DNA of 10,389 nucleotides from Ruminococcaceae bacterium UBA3753 (GTDB taxonomy: Bacteria; Bacillota; Clostridia; Oscillospirales; Acutalibacteraceae): the NCBI GenBank assembly GCA_002372375.1, contig DFGJ01000046.1:1-10389 (forward strand), in the 5' to 3' direction. The notes beneath the pieces are model-generated. The model was given only the letters and a program-made list of their open reading frames with translations, ran no database searches and was not told the origin of the DNA. The translations under genes and the position numbers were made by a program. This document shows, piece by piece, positions 1 through 6,831 of the stretch. Within the stretch, counting starts at the first letter, position 1. Each line of letters starts with the position of its first letter.

Positions 1-920
1 TTGACGTTGTCTCGACCCTGCCCTAGTTTCTCGTCTTTATATGAATACCAACCTCCACTTTTCTTTACGACATCCAACTTTACCGCAATATCCAAAAGCT
101 CCCCTTCACGAGATATTCCAGAACCATACATCACATCAAATTCTGCCTCTTTAAACGGTGGAGCCATCTTATTTTTCACTACCTTCGCACGGGTCCGCGC
201 ACCAATAAATTCAGTACCATTTTTCAAAGTCTCTATTCGTCTGACATCTATCCGGACTGAGGCATAAAATTTAAGTGCACGACCTCCAGGCGTAACTTCA
301 GGATTTCCAAACATAACTCCAACTTTTTCTCTTAGCTGATTTATAAAAATTGCCACACAATTTGACTTAGAAATAGCTCCCGCAAGTTTTCTCAAAGCCT
401 GAGACATCAGCCTAGCCTGGAGACCAATATGCGAGTCACCCATCTCACCCTCTATCTCAGCTTTTGGAACTAAAGCCGCAACCGAGTCTACAACTATAAC
501 ATCCACGGCTCCGGTACGCACCAAGGCTTCCGTTATCTCAAGGGCTTGCTCCCCTGTGTCTGGCTGAGATACTAACAAGGAATCCACGTCAACGCCCAAA
601 TTTCTAGCATAAACAGGATCCAAAGCATGCTCAACGTCTATAAAAGCGGCACATCCACCTTTCTTTTGCGACTGTGCAATACAATGCAGCGCAAGAGTTG
701 TTTTACCAGAAGACTCCGGTCCATATATTTCAACAATTCTTCCCCTCGGTAAACCACCTATTCCTAACGCTAAGTCTAAAGTCAATGAACCAGTGGGTAT
801 GGCATCCACTTGCATTGCTTCATTTTGCCCCAACCTCATAACTGCACCCTTACCGTACTGCTTCTCTAGTAAGTCAAGTGTTGCCTCAAGTGCTTTATTT
901 TTCTCCGAATTTTGCTCCAT
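1..920 (-). CDS. recA: Recombinase RecA (3' end outside window)
   Basis: RecA is the ATP-dependent strand-exchange protein of homologous recombination; it forms filaments on single-stranded DNA and stimulates LexA self-cleavage where LexA exists. The first 306 residues are visible; roughly 40 C-terminal residues, judged from the usual 340-350, lie beyond the left edge. Visible landmarks are the Walker A motif GPESSGKT at about residues 67-74, the EHALDP segment near 100, a hydrophobic Walker B strand ending VVDS near 145-150, the L1 segment with EGEMGDSHIGLQARLMSQ, the NQLREK-VGVMFGNPEVTPGG stretch of loop L2, and the late GQGRDN motif. The frame is intact with no missing key residue. ATG at 918-920 is chosen because GGGAG (minus strand, 929-933) lies 8 nt upstream and the N-terminus matches the family. 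The gene is divergent from the orphan gene at 1463, with no operon partner visible. Confidence 0.98.
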   Translation of the reverse strand, partial: MEQNSEKNKALEATLDLLEKQYGKGAVMRLGQNEAMQVDAIPTGSLTLDLALGIGGLPRGRIVEIYGPESSGKTTLALHCIAQSQKKGGCAAFIDVEHALDPVYARNLGVDVDSLLVSQPDTGEQALEITEALVRTGAVDVIVVDSVAALVPKAEIEGEMGDSHIGLQARLMSQALRKLAGAISKSNCVAIFINQLREKVGVMFGNPEVTPGGRALKFYASVRIDVRRIETLKNGTEFIGARTRAKVVKNKMAPPFKEAEFDVMYGSGISREGELLDIAVKLDVVKKSGGWYSYKDEKLGQGRDNV

Positions 921-981
921 TTTTTGATCTCCCGTTGGAATTAAGGGCTCTAGTCCATACGCCTCACTTAATAATGTTTTT

Positions 982-1012
982 ATTTTAGCATAAAACTCTA
1001 TTTAGAACTCAA
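982..1012 (-). promoter_or_regulatory. Candidate recA promoter
   Basis: On the minus strand, TAAAAT (982-987) is preceded by TGC, making an extended -10 element, and TTGAGT (1007-1012) lies 19 nt further upstream. The spacer is 2 nt longer than ideal, which extended -10 promoters tolerate. It would give a leader of roughly 55 nt. I looked for a Gram-positive LexA box (GAAC-N4-GTTC type) around it and saw none, so SOS control is not supported by the visible sequence. Confidence 0.4.
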
Positions 1013-1395
1013 AAAATGTTTTTTAAAAATAAGTAAATTAGGTCTATCTTTAGTTACTAATTAATATATCTCGATTTTAATTCAAAGCATATGGCAATTT
1101 ACAAAAACATAGAAAATAACTCATTGTTTTTTAGAAAATAATTTTTTACCTAAGGCCCTATTTTTATGTATCAGTAAAATTTTTTATCTATTATCCTATT
1201 TCGCCCCTGCAGATAAAAAACTATATTCGTAATTCTCCAGTACGATTTGGTAAACAGTTTCTGAAAATACTTCGATAGTCTAATCTCTAATGTTTTGATT
1301 AATCATACGCACTTTTTAAAGTCTAGTTCTTTGGTCCATTTTTAGAAAAATTTAACCTAAATAGAATTTAAATTATTAAAAATAAATATTTATAC
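1013..1395. other. AT-rich divergent spacer, no gene seen
   Basis: This is the spacer between recA and the divergent orphan gene. It is A- and T-rich on both strands, with stop codons in all frames, and I see no RNA gene, riboswitch core or repeat. The only supportable sites are the promoters at its two ends. Confidence 0.6.
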
Positions 1396-1424
1396 TTGAC
1401 ATTTAAAATAATGTTTGTTATAAT
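1396..1424 (+). promoter_or_regulatory. Consensus sigma-A promoter of the orphan gene
   Basis: A perfect TTGACA (1396-1401) and a perfect TATAAT (1419-1424) are separated by exactly 17 nt. TGT directly before the -10 also makes it an extended -10. This is the best promoter in the window and predicts strong vegetative transcription, starting near 1431 and giving a leader of about 30 nt that carries a strong ribosome binding site. Confidence 0.85.
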
Positions 1425-1442
1425 TCACTTAAATTACAGCCT

Positions 1443-1453
1443 AAAGGTGGAGG
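1443..1453 (+). promoter_or_regulatory. Strong ribosome binding site
   Basis: AAAGGTGGAGG ends 9 nt before the ATG at 1463. It is close to the full anti-Shine-Dalgarno complement and is the strongest such site in the window, which fixes the start of the orphan gene. Confidence 0.8.
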
Positions 1454-1462
1454 TTTTGTAGT

Positions 1463-2095
1463 ATGGAAAACAAAAAGAAAGCGGGTGCCTTGTTATTAAC
1501 TACAGGTTTAGCGGGAGGTGTGGCTGCGAGCACGGCACAAACTAACGTGACGAGCGCAGGATTTATGGATTGGGTAAGAGAAAAGGGCAGTTCATTGGTA
1601 GACAGAAGCGTGGGGGTTATGAGCAAAGTAGGTAAAACACTATTTGGTGCGTTAGGGTACCTTAGTACTTATAGAATAGCAAGTAGTCGGGCGACCGCAA
1701 AGTATTTTATTAAGAGATTTTACGGCATAGACGAAGCTAAAGAAAGGGAACGTCAGATTAGAGTGTGTGCACGAGTGGTGAGAGATGAGTTGGAAAAAGA
1801 ATTGAAAATAAATATAGATGAAAAAATTGTTGATGAAGTTTACAACAAGGTAAGTGGCAATAATAAGTCCGTGCATTCTCACCCTGATAATAAACGTATG
1901 CAAAATACTGTTGAGTTAGTTAAGGAAAACCTTGATGAAAGATCAGGCGTACTACGTGATTACCTTGATAAGAGATTAGACGGAAAAGACATAGGGTATC
2001 CGCATGAAAAAGACAACGAGTATTTAAGTAAGATATATCAAGGAATAAAGGAAATAATGTCAATAATTTTGCAAGATAGGATGAAAAAAAACTGA
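1463..2095 (+). CDS. Orphan predicted exported protein
   Basis: I do not recognise this 210-residue protein. The N-terminus looks like a signal peptide: basic start MENKKK, hydrophobic stretch at residues 7-22, and a possible signal peptidase I site after Ser-Thr-Ala at 23-25. A second mildly hydrophobic, glycine-containing segment lies at 53-70 (GKTLFGALGYLSTY). The remainder is highly charged and probably helical (residues 90-130 and 147-175), ending near 195-203 with a short hydrophobic helix. There is one cysteine, at residue 102. A consensus promoter and a very strong ribosome binding site precede it, implying abundant expression; it is monocistronic. The stop at 2093-2095 directly follows an A8 tract, and a coding-like frame continues past it to 2180 (see separate entry), so the true protein may be about 238 residues. 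A secreted or surface protein of a host-associated bacterium is a guess, not a call. Confidence 0.75.
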   Translation: MENKKKAGALLLTTGLAGGVAASTAQTNVTSAGFMDWVREKGSSLVDRSVGVMSKVGKTLFGALGYLSTYRIASSRATAKYFIKRFYGIDEAKERERQIRVCARVVRDELEKELKINIDEKIVDEVYNKVSGNNKSVHSHPDNKRMQNTVELVKENLDERSGVLRDYLDKRLDGKDIGYPHEKDNEYLSKIYQGIKEIMSIILQDRMKKN

Positions 2096-2180
2096 CAGTA
2101 ACAATCATTATGATGATCATACTGATGTAAACGGGTGCAAACAACTACCAGCAGAGGCGGCAGCAGAAACCGTGGACTAA
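2084..2180 (+). other. A8 tract and displaced continuation of the orphan gene
   Basis: Eight A residues (2084-2091) sit directly before the TGA stop of the orphan gene. One A fewer would avoid the stop and add 31 codons after the Met at 2081-2083, up to TAA at 2178-2180. The added tail is hydrophilic and contains HYDDHTDVNGCK and ends PAEAAAETVD. Its DNA (about 2150-2177) is much richer in G and C than the spacer beyond, as expected of recent coding sequence. Either this is a one-base frameshift that shortened the gene, or polymerase slippage on the A tract yields both forms. One A more would instead give a short hydrophobic tail ending at 2130. Confidence 0.5.
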
Positions 2181-2893
2181 GGACGTTTTTTAAGGTAAGT
2201 CGTAAATGCTTGAGGCCGGGATACACTAGACGAAACTCCTGTTTTTCATAGGCAGAAGGATTGCACTTTTAATCATGCCTGTACTTTTTTACCGAATATT
2301 AGGCTTCCGTGCGAAAAGCGTTGTAGAATGGCGTGGTGACTGTTTTGTCCTTTTTGTGGCAGAAGTAGTTTTTTCTGCTAATTGTTTTGCTAATCAATGG
2401 TGTTATACAAAGAGTGGCTGTCTGTAGCTTAATATTTAGGTTAATTGATGTAATTTTTGTGACTATATTCTCGAAATACTTAGTATATTTTGTGTCAATG
2501 TTATTTTCTCTCTTTTTCTGCTAGGTAACTACAGTCCATCTGATGATATTTCTTTTATTAACGTACATATATTTCGTCTAAATTTAAGACATCTATTTTT
2601 ATCGGTTTTTTGCTGTTGTTTTTTCCTTATTTCATTGGCGGTCTTTCTGACCCAGTTTGCTGCAGGGATACATTTTTTATATTCAGGAGGCGCCAAATTA
2701 TTCTAAAATCGGTTAGCACCTTAAGGTTTTACGTTACAAGGATTTAAAAATTGTTGTACTCTAATTGTACCTACGGTTTTTGTATGAGTGCCGCTGTTTT
2801 TGCCTATAAAGGACACTTTTAGCTTTTTTTATTTACAATTAAGCATTTTTCTACTCCTTATACTTTAAATTTTACATAACTAATTTTTTATAA
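2181..2893. other. Long T-rich spacer, no recognisable gene
   Basis: The plus strand is strongly T-rich and G exceeds C. Short open stretches exist, for example a plus-strand frame of about 65 codons around 2233-2427, but they have no start with a ribosome binding site and no recognisable motif. An isolated AGGAGG near 2685-2691 has no start codon at usable distance. I found no tRNA, tmRNA, RNase P or riboswitch signature. It may be decayed coding sequence too far gone to name. Confidence 0.55.
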
Positions 2894-3250
2894 TGCCCGC
2901 TTTTTTGTATCATGTGGGTACTTTTGATTTTTGTAGGTAAGACTTGTTGTTTTATTATGGTTAGGGTGGGACTTTTAGGGAAAAATGGGATTATAAAGGC
3001 CGTACAATCAGAAAAAAGTACTGTTAAATTACTGAAATTGAGGCGTAATGAAGTGAGAATTTATCTTACAGGAAAGAATTCAGTTTGTAACGTGTTGAAG
3101 TGTTTTGCTGATACGGCTTAGAGGCTACTGCATGATGGCTTTGGCGCCGTCGGTTGCTTGCGTGTAATCTTTTTCGTTAATTTACTAAACCAAGTTAAGT
3201 GGGGGCAGATTTTGAATTTGAGAGGTTTAGGTTTAGAATTTTTCGTTTAA
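2894..3250 (+). pseudogene. Possible decayed gene with internal TAG
   Basis: One reading frame is open from 2894 to 3250 except for a TAG at 3119-3121. The first part holds 75 codons, with an ATG at 2912 and a better-looking ATG at 2957 (MVRVGLLGKNGIIKAV...), and includes a basic stretch KLLKLRRNEVRIYLTGKN. The part after the TAG holds 42 codons. An AGGTAAG lies about 15 nt before the ATG at 2957, too far to be convincing. I do not recognise the product. The frame may be a chance opening in skewed DNA; a nonsense-mutated gene is the more interesting reading. If real and intact, only the portion up to 3121 would be translated. Confidence 0.22.
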
Positions 3251-3316
3251 ATTGCAAACGAACGAAGGCCAGGTGCGGTTTTGTGTGTAGATTTTAAAGT
3301 TTATTTTTGTTAAGCT

Positions 3317-3345
3317 TTGAAATGTTTTCGGATTATTGTTATTTA
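3317..3345 (+). promoter_or_regulatory. Weak candidate ispE promoter
   Basis: TTGAAA (3317-3322) matches the -35 consensus at five of six positions and is followed after 17 nt by TATTTA (3340-3345), preceded by TGT. The -10 is poor, but no better candidate exists in the 250 bases upstream of ispE. Confidence 0.25.
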
Positions 3346-3351
3346 ATATTT

Positions 3352-3373
3352 GTAGTGAGTATACCATCACTGC
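3352..3373 (+). promoter_or_regulatory. Hairpin directly upstream of ispE
   Basis: AGTGA (3354-3358) pairs with TCACT (3367-3371) around an 8-nt loop, extendable to 7 bp with one G-U pair (3352/3373 and 3353/3372). The stem ends 12 nt before the ispE ATG, where a ribosome binding site would normally be. It could influence translation, or be chance. Confidence 0.3.
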
Positions 3374-3385
3374 TTTGGTTTTTGT

Positions 3386-4294
3386 ATGAAATTAAAGATT
3401 TTAGCCCCTGCAAAAATAAATTTATATTTAGAGATTTTAAAGAAAAAGAACGATGTGCCGATGCATGACGTTGAGCTTGTGATGCAGAGTGTTTCACTGT
3501 TTGATGTTTTGAGAATAAGCTGTGCTAAGATAAACTCAGGAGATAATGAAATAAATTTACAAGTTAACTCTGATCTTTTAAAAGAATTGCCTGTAGAGAA
3601 GAATTTAGCTTATATTGCGTGCAGGGAATTTTTAAAGTCTTTGAATCTTACCGGCTATTCTGTAGAGATTGATATAGAAAAAAATATACCAATAAATGCT
3701 GGGTTAGCTGGCGGGAGTACAGATGCTGCGGCTGTTCTAGTGGGACTCAGTTGTTTTTTTGGTGGTAGACATAACATTGTAGATGTCGCTAGTAATGTAG
3801 GTAGCGATGTCCCCTTTTGTATACGGGGAGGGACTTGTCTGGCAACTGATAAAGGTACAAATTTAAAAAAGTTGCGAAATATTCAAAATTTAAAAATTTT
3901 AATTTGTAAGCCCAAGTTTGATGTTTGCACTCGTAAAGCATATGAAGCTTTTGATAGAAAATTCCTTAAAGTGAAATATGAAAAAAATGATATAACCCCA
4001 ATACTGGAAGCTATAGAATCAGGAAATGTTTTTGATTCGGCCAACGGAATATACAACAGATTTGAAGAAATTTTGGAAGGTGAAGAAAAAGAAAAGATAT
4101 CTTATATAAAGAAAGCTATGGAAGAATGTGGTGCTTTGGGTACAGCGATGTCGGGAAGTGGATCAGCAGTTTTTGGAATTTTTAATAGTATAAGCAAAAT
4201 AGAAAGGTGCTATAAAGTTCTAAATAAGGTCTATTCAGAAACATTTATTTGTGAAACGGTCGATTTTGGTTGTAAAGTTATAGATCAGAGTTAA
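3386..4294 (+). CDS. ispE: 4-diphosphocytidyl-2-C-methyl-D-erythritol kinase
   Basis: IspE is a cytosolic GHMP-family kinase that phosphorylates the 2-hydroxyl of CDP-methylerythritol with ATP, the fourth step of the non-mevalonate (MEP) route to isopentenyl diphosphate. The 302 residues match the usual 280-300. Motif 1, PAKINL, is at 8-13 with the catalytic Lys at 10. The glycine-rich ATP loop GLAGGSTDAAA is at 106-116, with the catalytic Asp at 113. GSDVPF is at 139-144, and the C-terminal glycine motif AMSGSGSAVFG is at 254-264. His27 sits where the family has a substrate-contacting GYH motif, here changed to PMH. No Shine-Dalgarno site precedes the ATG, but an in-frame stop at 3356-3358 leaves no upstream start and the N-terminus aligns well. 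Neighbours are unrelated to isoprenoid synthesis. Confidence 0.96.
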   Translation: MKLKILAPAKINLYLEILKKKNDVPMHDVELVMQSVSLFDVLRISCAKINSGDNEINLQVNSDLLKELPVEKNLAYIACREFLKSLNLTGYSVEIDIEKNIPINAGLAGGSTDAAAVLVGLSCFFGGRHNIVDVASNVGSDVPFCIRGGTCLATDKGTNLKKLRNIQNLKILICKPKFDVCTRKAYEAFDRKFLKVKYEKNDITPILEAIESGNVFDSANGIYNRFEEILEGEEKEKISYIKKAMEECGALGTAMSGSGSAVFGIFNSISKIERCYKVLNKVYSETFICETVDFGCKVIDQS

Positions 4295-4603
4295 AGTGAA
4301 GACGTGAGAGCTTTTTTTATAATAAAATTCACACAAAGATTTATGGCAATTAGAAGTAAGAAGCAGTTTTAAAAATAGTTTCGATATATTAGTGTACCAG
4401 GTTGTTGTTGAGGTGGTTTGTGTGTAGCTGCTTATGGTGGGGTGATTAATTATTTTTAGCTGTGAAGCGCAAATTAGTTTCAAATTAGTGGTGCTAAAAG
4501 TTTAAATCCTCGCAGGTATTCGGTAATGTTGAGACGTGTCATGCCCGCTGGCCTATGTTGTTTGTATAGTTTTCGCAAAATAACTACGATTTTTTGACCT
4601 CTA
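4295..4603. other. Spacer after ispE
   Basis: A run of seven T (4312-4318) follows ispE, but the sequence before it folds only into a weak 4-bp AAAG/CTTT stem, so I do not call a terminator. The minus strand is open from 4659 down to 4480 (see the pseudogene candidate). No RNA gene is visible. Confidence 0.5.
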
Positions 4604-4767
4604 TATTCTACAGATTTCGCGCAATGCTTTGTAAACTTGAGTTTTTTGCGACCCTCACCTCACGTATTGAGAATGTCGCATTTGCCTGATTTGTTCTCCG
4701 CAACTTTAGCAATTTGTACTGGTTCGGCTCTTTGCTCTTGATTTAGTTTATTAAGTTTTTTGTATAG
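4480..4767 (-). pseudogene. Possible decayed minus-strand gene, first copy
   Basis: On the minus strand a single frame is open from 4767 to the TGA at 4480-4482 except for one internal TGA at 4660-4662. Before that stop it reads ...EPVQIAKVAENKSGKCDILN; after it reads RKKLKFTKHCAKSVEYRG and continues through QHRPAGMTRLNITEYL. The composition looks more protein-like than the surrounding DNA, and part of it recurs in the copy at 4825-5031. I recognise no family. Caution: this strand is T-poor, so stops are rare by composition alone. It lies downstream of mtaB on the same strand. Confidence 0.22.
4604..4716. repeat. Direct repeat, copy 1 of 2
   Basis: About 113 bp recurring at 4883-4995 with an offset of 279 bp and roughly 85% identity by eye. 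Both copies begin TATTCTACAGA, carry GCAATGCTTTG and AACTTTAGCAATTT, and contain TGCGAY...GTCGCA arms 20-25 nt apart that could pair (a C-G pair in copy 1 becomes a U-G pair in copy 2). A 1-nt length difference lies between the arms. There are no terminal inverted repeats or target duplications, so this looks like an old duplication rather than a transposable element. Confidence 0.85.
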
Positions 4768-4824
4768 CTTTCATTTTCTGAGTAATAGCTATCTAACTTT
4801 TGTTATTATTTGAATTGGGATTTT

Positions 4825-5031
4825 TTAAAAATGTGTCCGTTTTTTATTGTTGCAATTAGAACACCTTAGTTTTTTAGTTAAGTATTCTACAGAGTTCGCA
4901 CAATGCTTTGCAAACTTAAGTTTTTTGCGATCCTCTACCTCGTGTATTAAAAATGTCGCATTTACCTGATTTATTTTCTGCAACTTTAGCAATTTATGAC
5001 GATGTTGCTTTGTATATTCTATTTTAAATTG
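4825..5031 (-). pseudogene. Possible decayed minus-strand frame, second copy
   Basis: A minus-strand frame of 68 codons is open from 5031 to TAA at 4825-4827. It contains INQVNATFLIHEVEDRKK, then LKFAKHCANSVEY, the latter shared with the frame at 4480-4767 (LKFTKHCAKSVEY), and ends with a CxxC-containing basic tail (RCSNCNNKKRTHF). There is no ATG; a TTG could serve at codon 14, without a ribosome binding site. It sits 120 bp after the mtaB stop on the same strand. Its function is unknown, and it may be only a compositional opening in a T-poor strand. Confidence 0.22.
4883..4995. repeat. Direct repeat, copy 2 of 2
   Basis: This is the partner of the element at 4604-4716, in the same orientation. 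Most differences are single transitions plus a 1-nt indel. The copies are separated by about 166 bp of unrelated T-rich sequence, so they are not strictly tandem. Confidence 0.85.
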
Positions 5032-5153
5032 TTAGGGATTTTATGAAAATTTATTTTAAAAGAAATAATTAAGTCTAAACAAAATATGAGTTAGTTAAAT
5101 AAAAATAGACCGACTACATGCAACATAAAAATAAAATACTTATAAGAATACTT

Positions 5154-6458
5154 TTAGCAAATTTTTCCATAACATTCATAATCTTTTACTTTTTCTATTT
5201 TTACATTTAAAATTTTCCCCCCTAAGCCCAAATTACTATTCACAACAACCGGTACATAATTTCTAGCATGACCTTTACTGAGCCCTTTTATTTCGTCTTT
5301 TTCAAATAAAACACTAACAGTTTTCCCAACCTGGCTGTTCAAAAACCTCGATTGCATTTTTTTAGTAGTTACTATCATTTCTCTGCACCTCAGATTTTTT
5401 TTTGTTTTATCTAGTTTTTCATTTTTAAGAAACTTTTCTGCTTTGGTACCCTTTCTCTCCGAATATGGAAAAACGTGCACTTTATAAAACCCTACTTTTT
5501 CTACAAAATTTAAACTATCTTTAAAGTCTTGCTCCGTTTCTCCTGGAAAACCTACCATTATATCCGTAGTTATAGAGACATTATCAAAATTTTTGCGCAA
5601 AAGATCAATGATTTCTATATATTTTCTTGTTGTATAACGTCTGTTCATTCTTTTTAACGTTCTATCGCAACCACTCTGCAAAGATAAATGAAAATGCTCA
5701 CAAAATTTTTCTAGCTTAGATAGTCTCTCTATTTTAAGTGGATCAAAAAACTGAGAGTCTAATGAACCCAGCCGTATTCTTTTTACTTCCTTTACTTGGC
5801 TGATTTTTTCAACAACATCACATATATTAGTTTTTGAATTCAAATCTTTGCCATATACGCATAAGTTTATTCCAACAAGTACAATTTCTTTATAACCCTT
5901 GTACACAAGCGCCTTTACTTGATTTTGTATACTCTCTAAACTTTTAGACCTTATTTTACTTCCTCTTGCGAAAGGAATAATACAGTAAGAACAAAATTGA
6001 TTACAGCCATCTTCGATTTTTATAAAAGCTCTAGTATGACCGTCAAAGTCATTTATTGCTGATGTCTCACAATTTTCTAAATTGGTGTAAGAAATAATTT
6101 CTGATATTTTTTTCTTATTGTCTAAATATTCTTTCACTTTACTTAAAATCTGAAATTTATTTTTATTACCTAAGATAATATCTGCTTGCGAGAATCTTTT
6201 TTGTACTTCAGGGAAGGCTTGAGGAATACATCCTATGAGTGCAGTTACTGTGCTGGGATTTGACTTTTTTACTTTACTAATAAAATTAAATGCCTTTTTA
6301 CTGCTCTCTTCAGTCACTGTACAAGAATTTATTACAACCACATCCGCTTTACTAAAATCACTGGTTCGTGTGAAGCCGTTATTTAGAAAGTCTTCCAATA
6401 TTACTTGAGAGTCATACTGGTTTACCTTGCAGCCAAAAGTTAACAAACAAACATTCAT
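5154..6458 (-). CDS. mtaB: tRNA t6A37 methylthiotransferase MtaB
   Basis: MtaB is a radical-SAM enzyme that converts N6-threonylcarbamoyladenosine at tRNA position 37 to its 2-methylthio form (ms2t6A), stabilising codon-anticodon pairing for some ANN-decoding tRNAs. Its 434 residues are typical. The N-terminal UPF0004 domain carries the second-cluster cysteines at 10 (TFGCKVNQYDS), 46 (NSCTVT) and 77 (GCIPQ). The radical-SAM cluster motif CNQFCSYC is at 152-159, followed by later core motifs (LSLQSG at 258-263, VGFPGETE at 302-309). The C-terminal 60 residues form the TRAM domain. GCKVN rather than GCQMN favours MtaB over MiaB. AGGA (minus strand, 6468-6471) supports the ATG at 6456-6458. An A9 tract (minus strand, 5395-5403) inside the frame is tolerated. 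The gene is divergent from the HPr-like gene and convergent with ispE. Confidence 0.95.
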   Translation of the reverse strand: MNVCLLTFGCKVNQYDSQVILEDFLNNGFTRTSDFSKADVVVINSCTVTEESSKKAFNFISKVKKSNPSTVTALIGCIPQAFPEVQKRFSQADIILGNKNKFQILSKVKEYLDNKKKISEIISYTNLENCETSAINDFDGHTRAFIKIEDGCNQFCSYCIIPFARGSKIRSKSLESIQNQVKALVYKGYKEIVLVGINLCVYGKDLNSKTNICDVVEKISQVKEVKRIRLGSLDSQFFDPLKIERLSKLEKFCEHFHLSLQSGCDRTLKRMNRRYTTRKYIEIIDLLRKNFDNVSITTDIMVGFPGETEQDFKDSLNFVEKVGFYKVHVFPYSERKGTKAEKFLKNEKLDKTKKNLRCREMIVTTKKMQSRFLNSQVGKTVSVLFEKDEIKGLSKGHARNYVPVVVNSNLGLGGKILNVKIEKVKDYECYGKIC

Positions 6459-6477
6459 AAAATTTCATCCTGCATAA

Positions 6478-6483
6478 ATTATA
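6478..6483 (-). promoter_or_regulatory. Candidate mtaB -10 element
   Basis: A perfect TATAAT on the minus strand lies 19 nt upstream of the mtaB start codon. No good -35 is present at 17-18 nt (TTTCTG at best), and the implied transcript would begin very near the ribosome binding site, giving an unusually short leader. Confidence 0.3.
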
Positions 6484-6523
6484 CTTTATTTAAAAAAATT
6501 CAGAAAACTTTCATCATTGATTC

Positions 6524-6552
6524 TTGACTGTCCCAAAATATGGTGTTAAAAT
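6524..6552 (+). promoter_or_regulatory. Promoter of the HPr-like gene
   Basis: TTGACT (6524-6529) and TAAAAT (6547-6552) are 17 nt apart, with TGT directly before the -10. Each hexamer matches the sigma-A consensus at five of six positions. Transcription would start near 6559, leaving a leader of about 40 nt. Confidence 0.65.
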
Positions 6553-6597
6553 CCCAGCGCGTATTCGTCACAGAGATAGGAGACAGAGTCGATTATA

Positions 6598-6831
6598 ATG
6601 CAAAATGAGCGAGTTTTGGTAGTTTTGAGAGATTTTGAGTCGATAGTTAAATTTGTGAAAATAGTTAATAAATATCCTATGACAATAAAGGTGCTGTGTG
6701 GTTTTTACGAACTTGATGCGAAATCTATTCTTGCACTTTTTTCATTAAGTCCTGATAAACCTGTCTTAGTAACCACTGAAAATTCAGAATTTCCGCTTAG
6801 TTTAAAAGAGGAGTTAGGTTGCTTTAAGTAA
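6598..6831 (+). CDS. HPr-fold protein lacking the phosphocarrier histidine
   Basis: This 77-residue protein resembles the HPr family small proteins found widely in Clostridia. The best match is residues 33-55, where LCGFYELDAKSILALFSL parallels the HPr segment around the regulatory serine (AKSIMG); Ser43 would be the Ser46 counterpart. The segment that in true HPr carries the phosphoryl-accepting His15 (GLHARP) reads RDFESIVKFV at 11-20, with no histidine, and the protein has none anywhere. It therefore cannot be a classical PTS phosphocarrier; a regulatory or structural role is likelier. AGGAG at 6578-6582 is 15 nt from the ATG, longer than ideal. The last codons (GCFK, stop) are repeated downstream by a tandem duplication. 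The family call rests on a motif pattern, so it is moderate. Confidence 0.72.
   Translation: MQNERVLVVLRDFESIVKFVKIVNKYPMTIKVLCGFYELDAKSILALFSLSPDKPVLVTTENSEFPLSLKEELGCFK

Noticed and set aside
1..267. Plus-strand open frame of 88 codons at the left edge
   Set aside because: It is the antisense shadow of recA, whose minus-strand frame is conserved throughout.
4296..4320. Possible intrinsic terminator after ispE (T7 run)
   Set aside because: The preceding sequence forms only a 4-bp AAAG/CTTT stem with a long loop, too weak to call.
4491..4520. TTTAAATCCTCGC resembling a tRNA T-arm
   Set aside because: The five bases on each side do not pair and no anticodon or D arm lies upstream.
4604..4995. 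Insertion sequence or MITE
   Set aside because: Copies are in direct orientation, with no terminal inverted repeats, no target-site duplication and no transposase.
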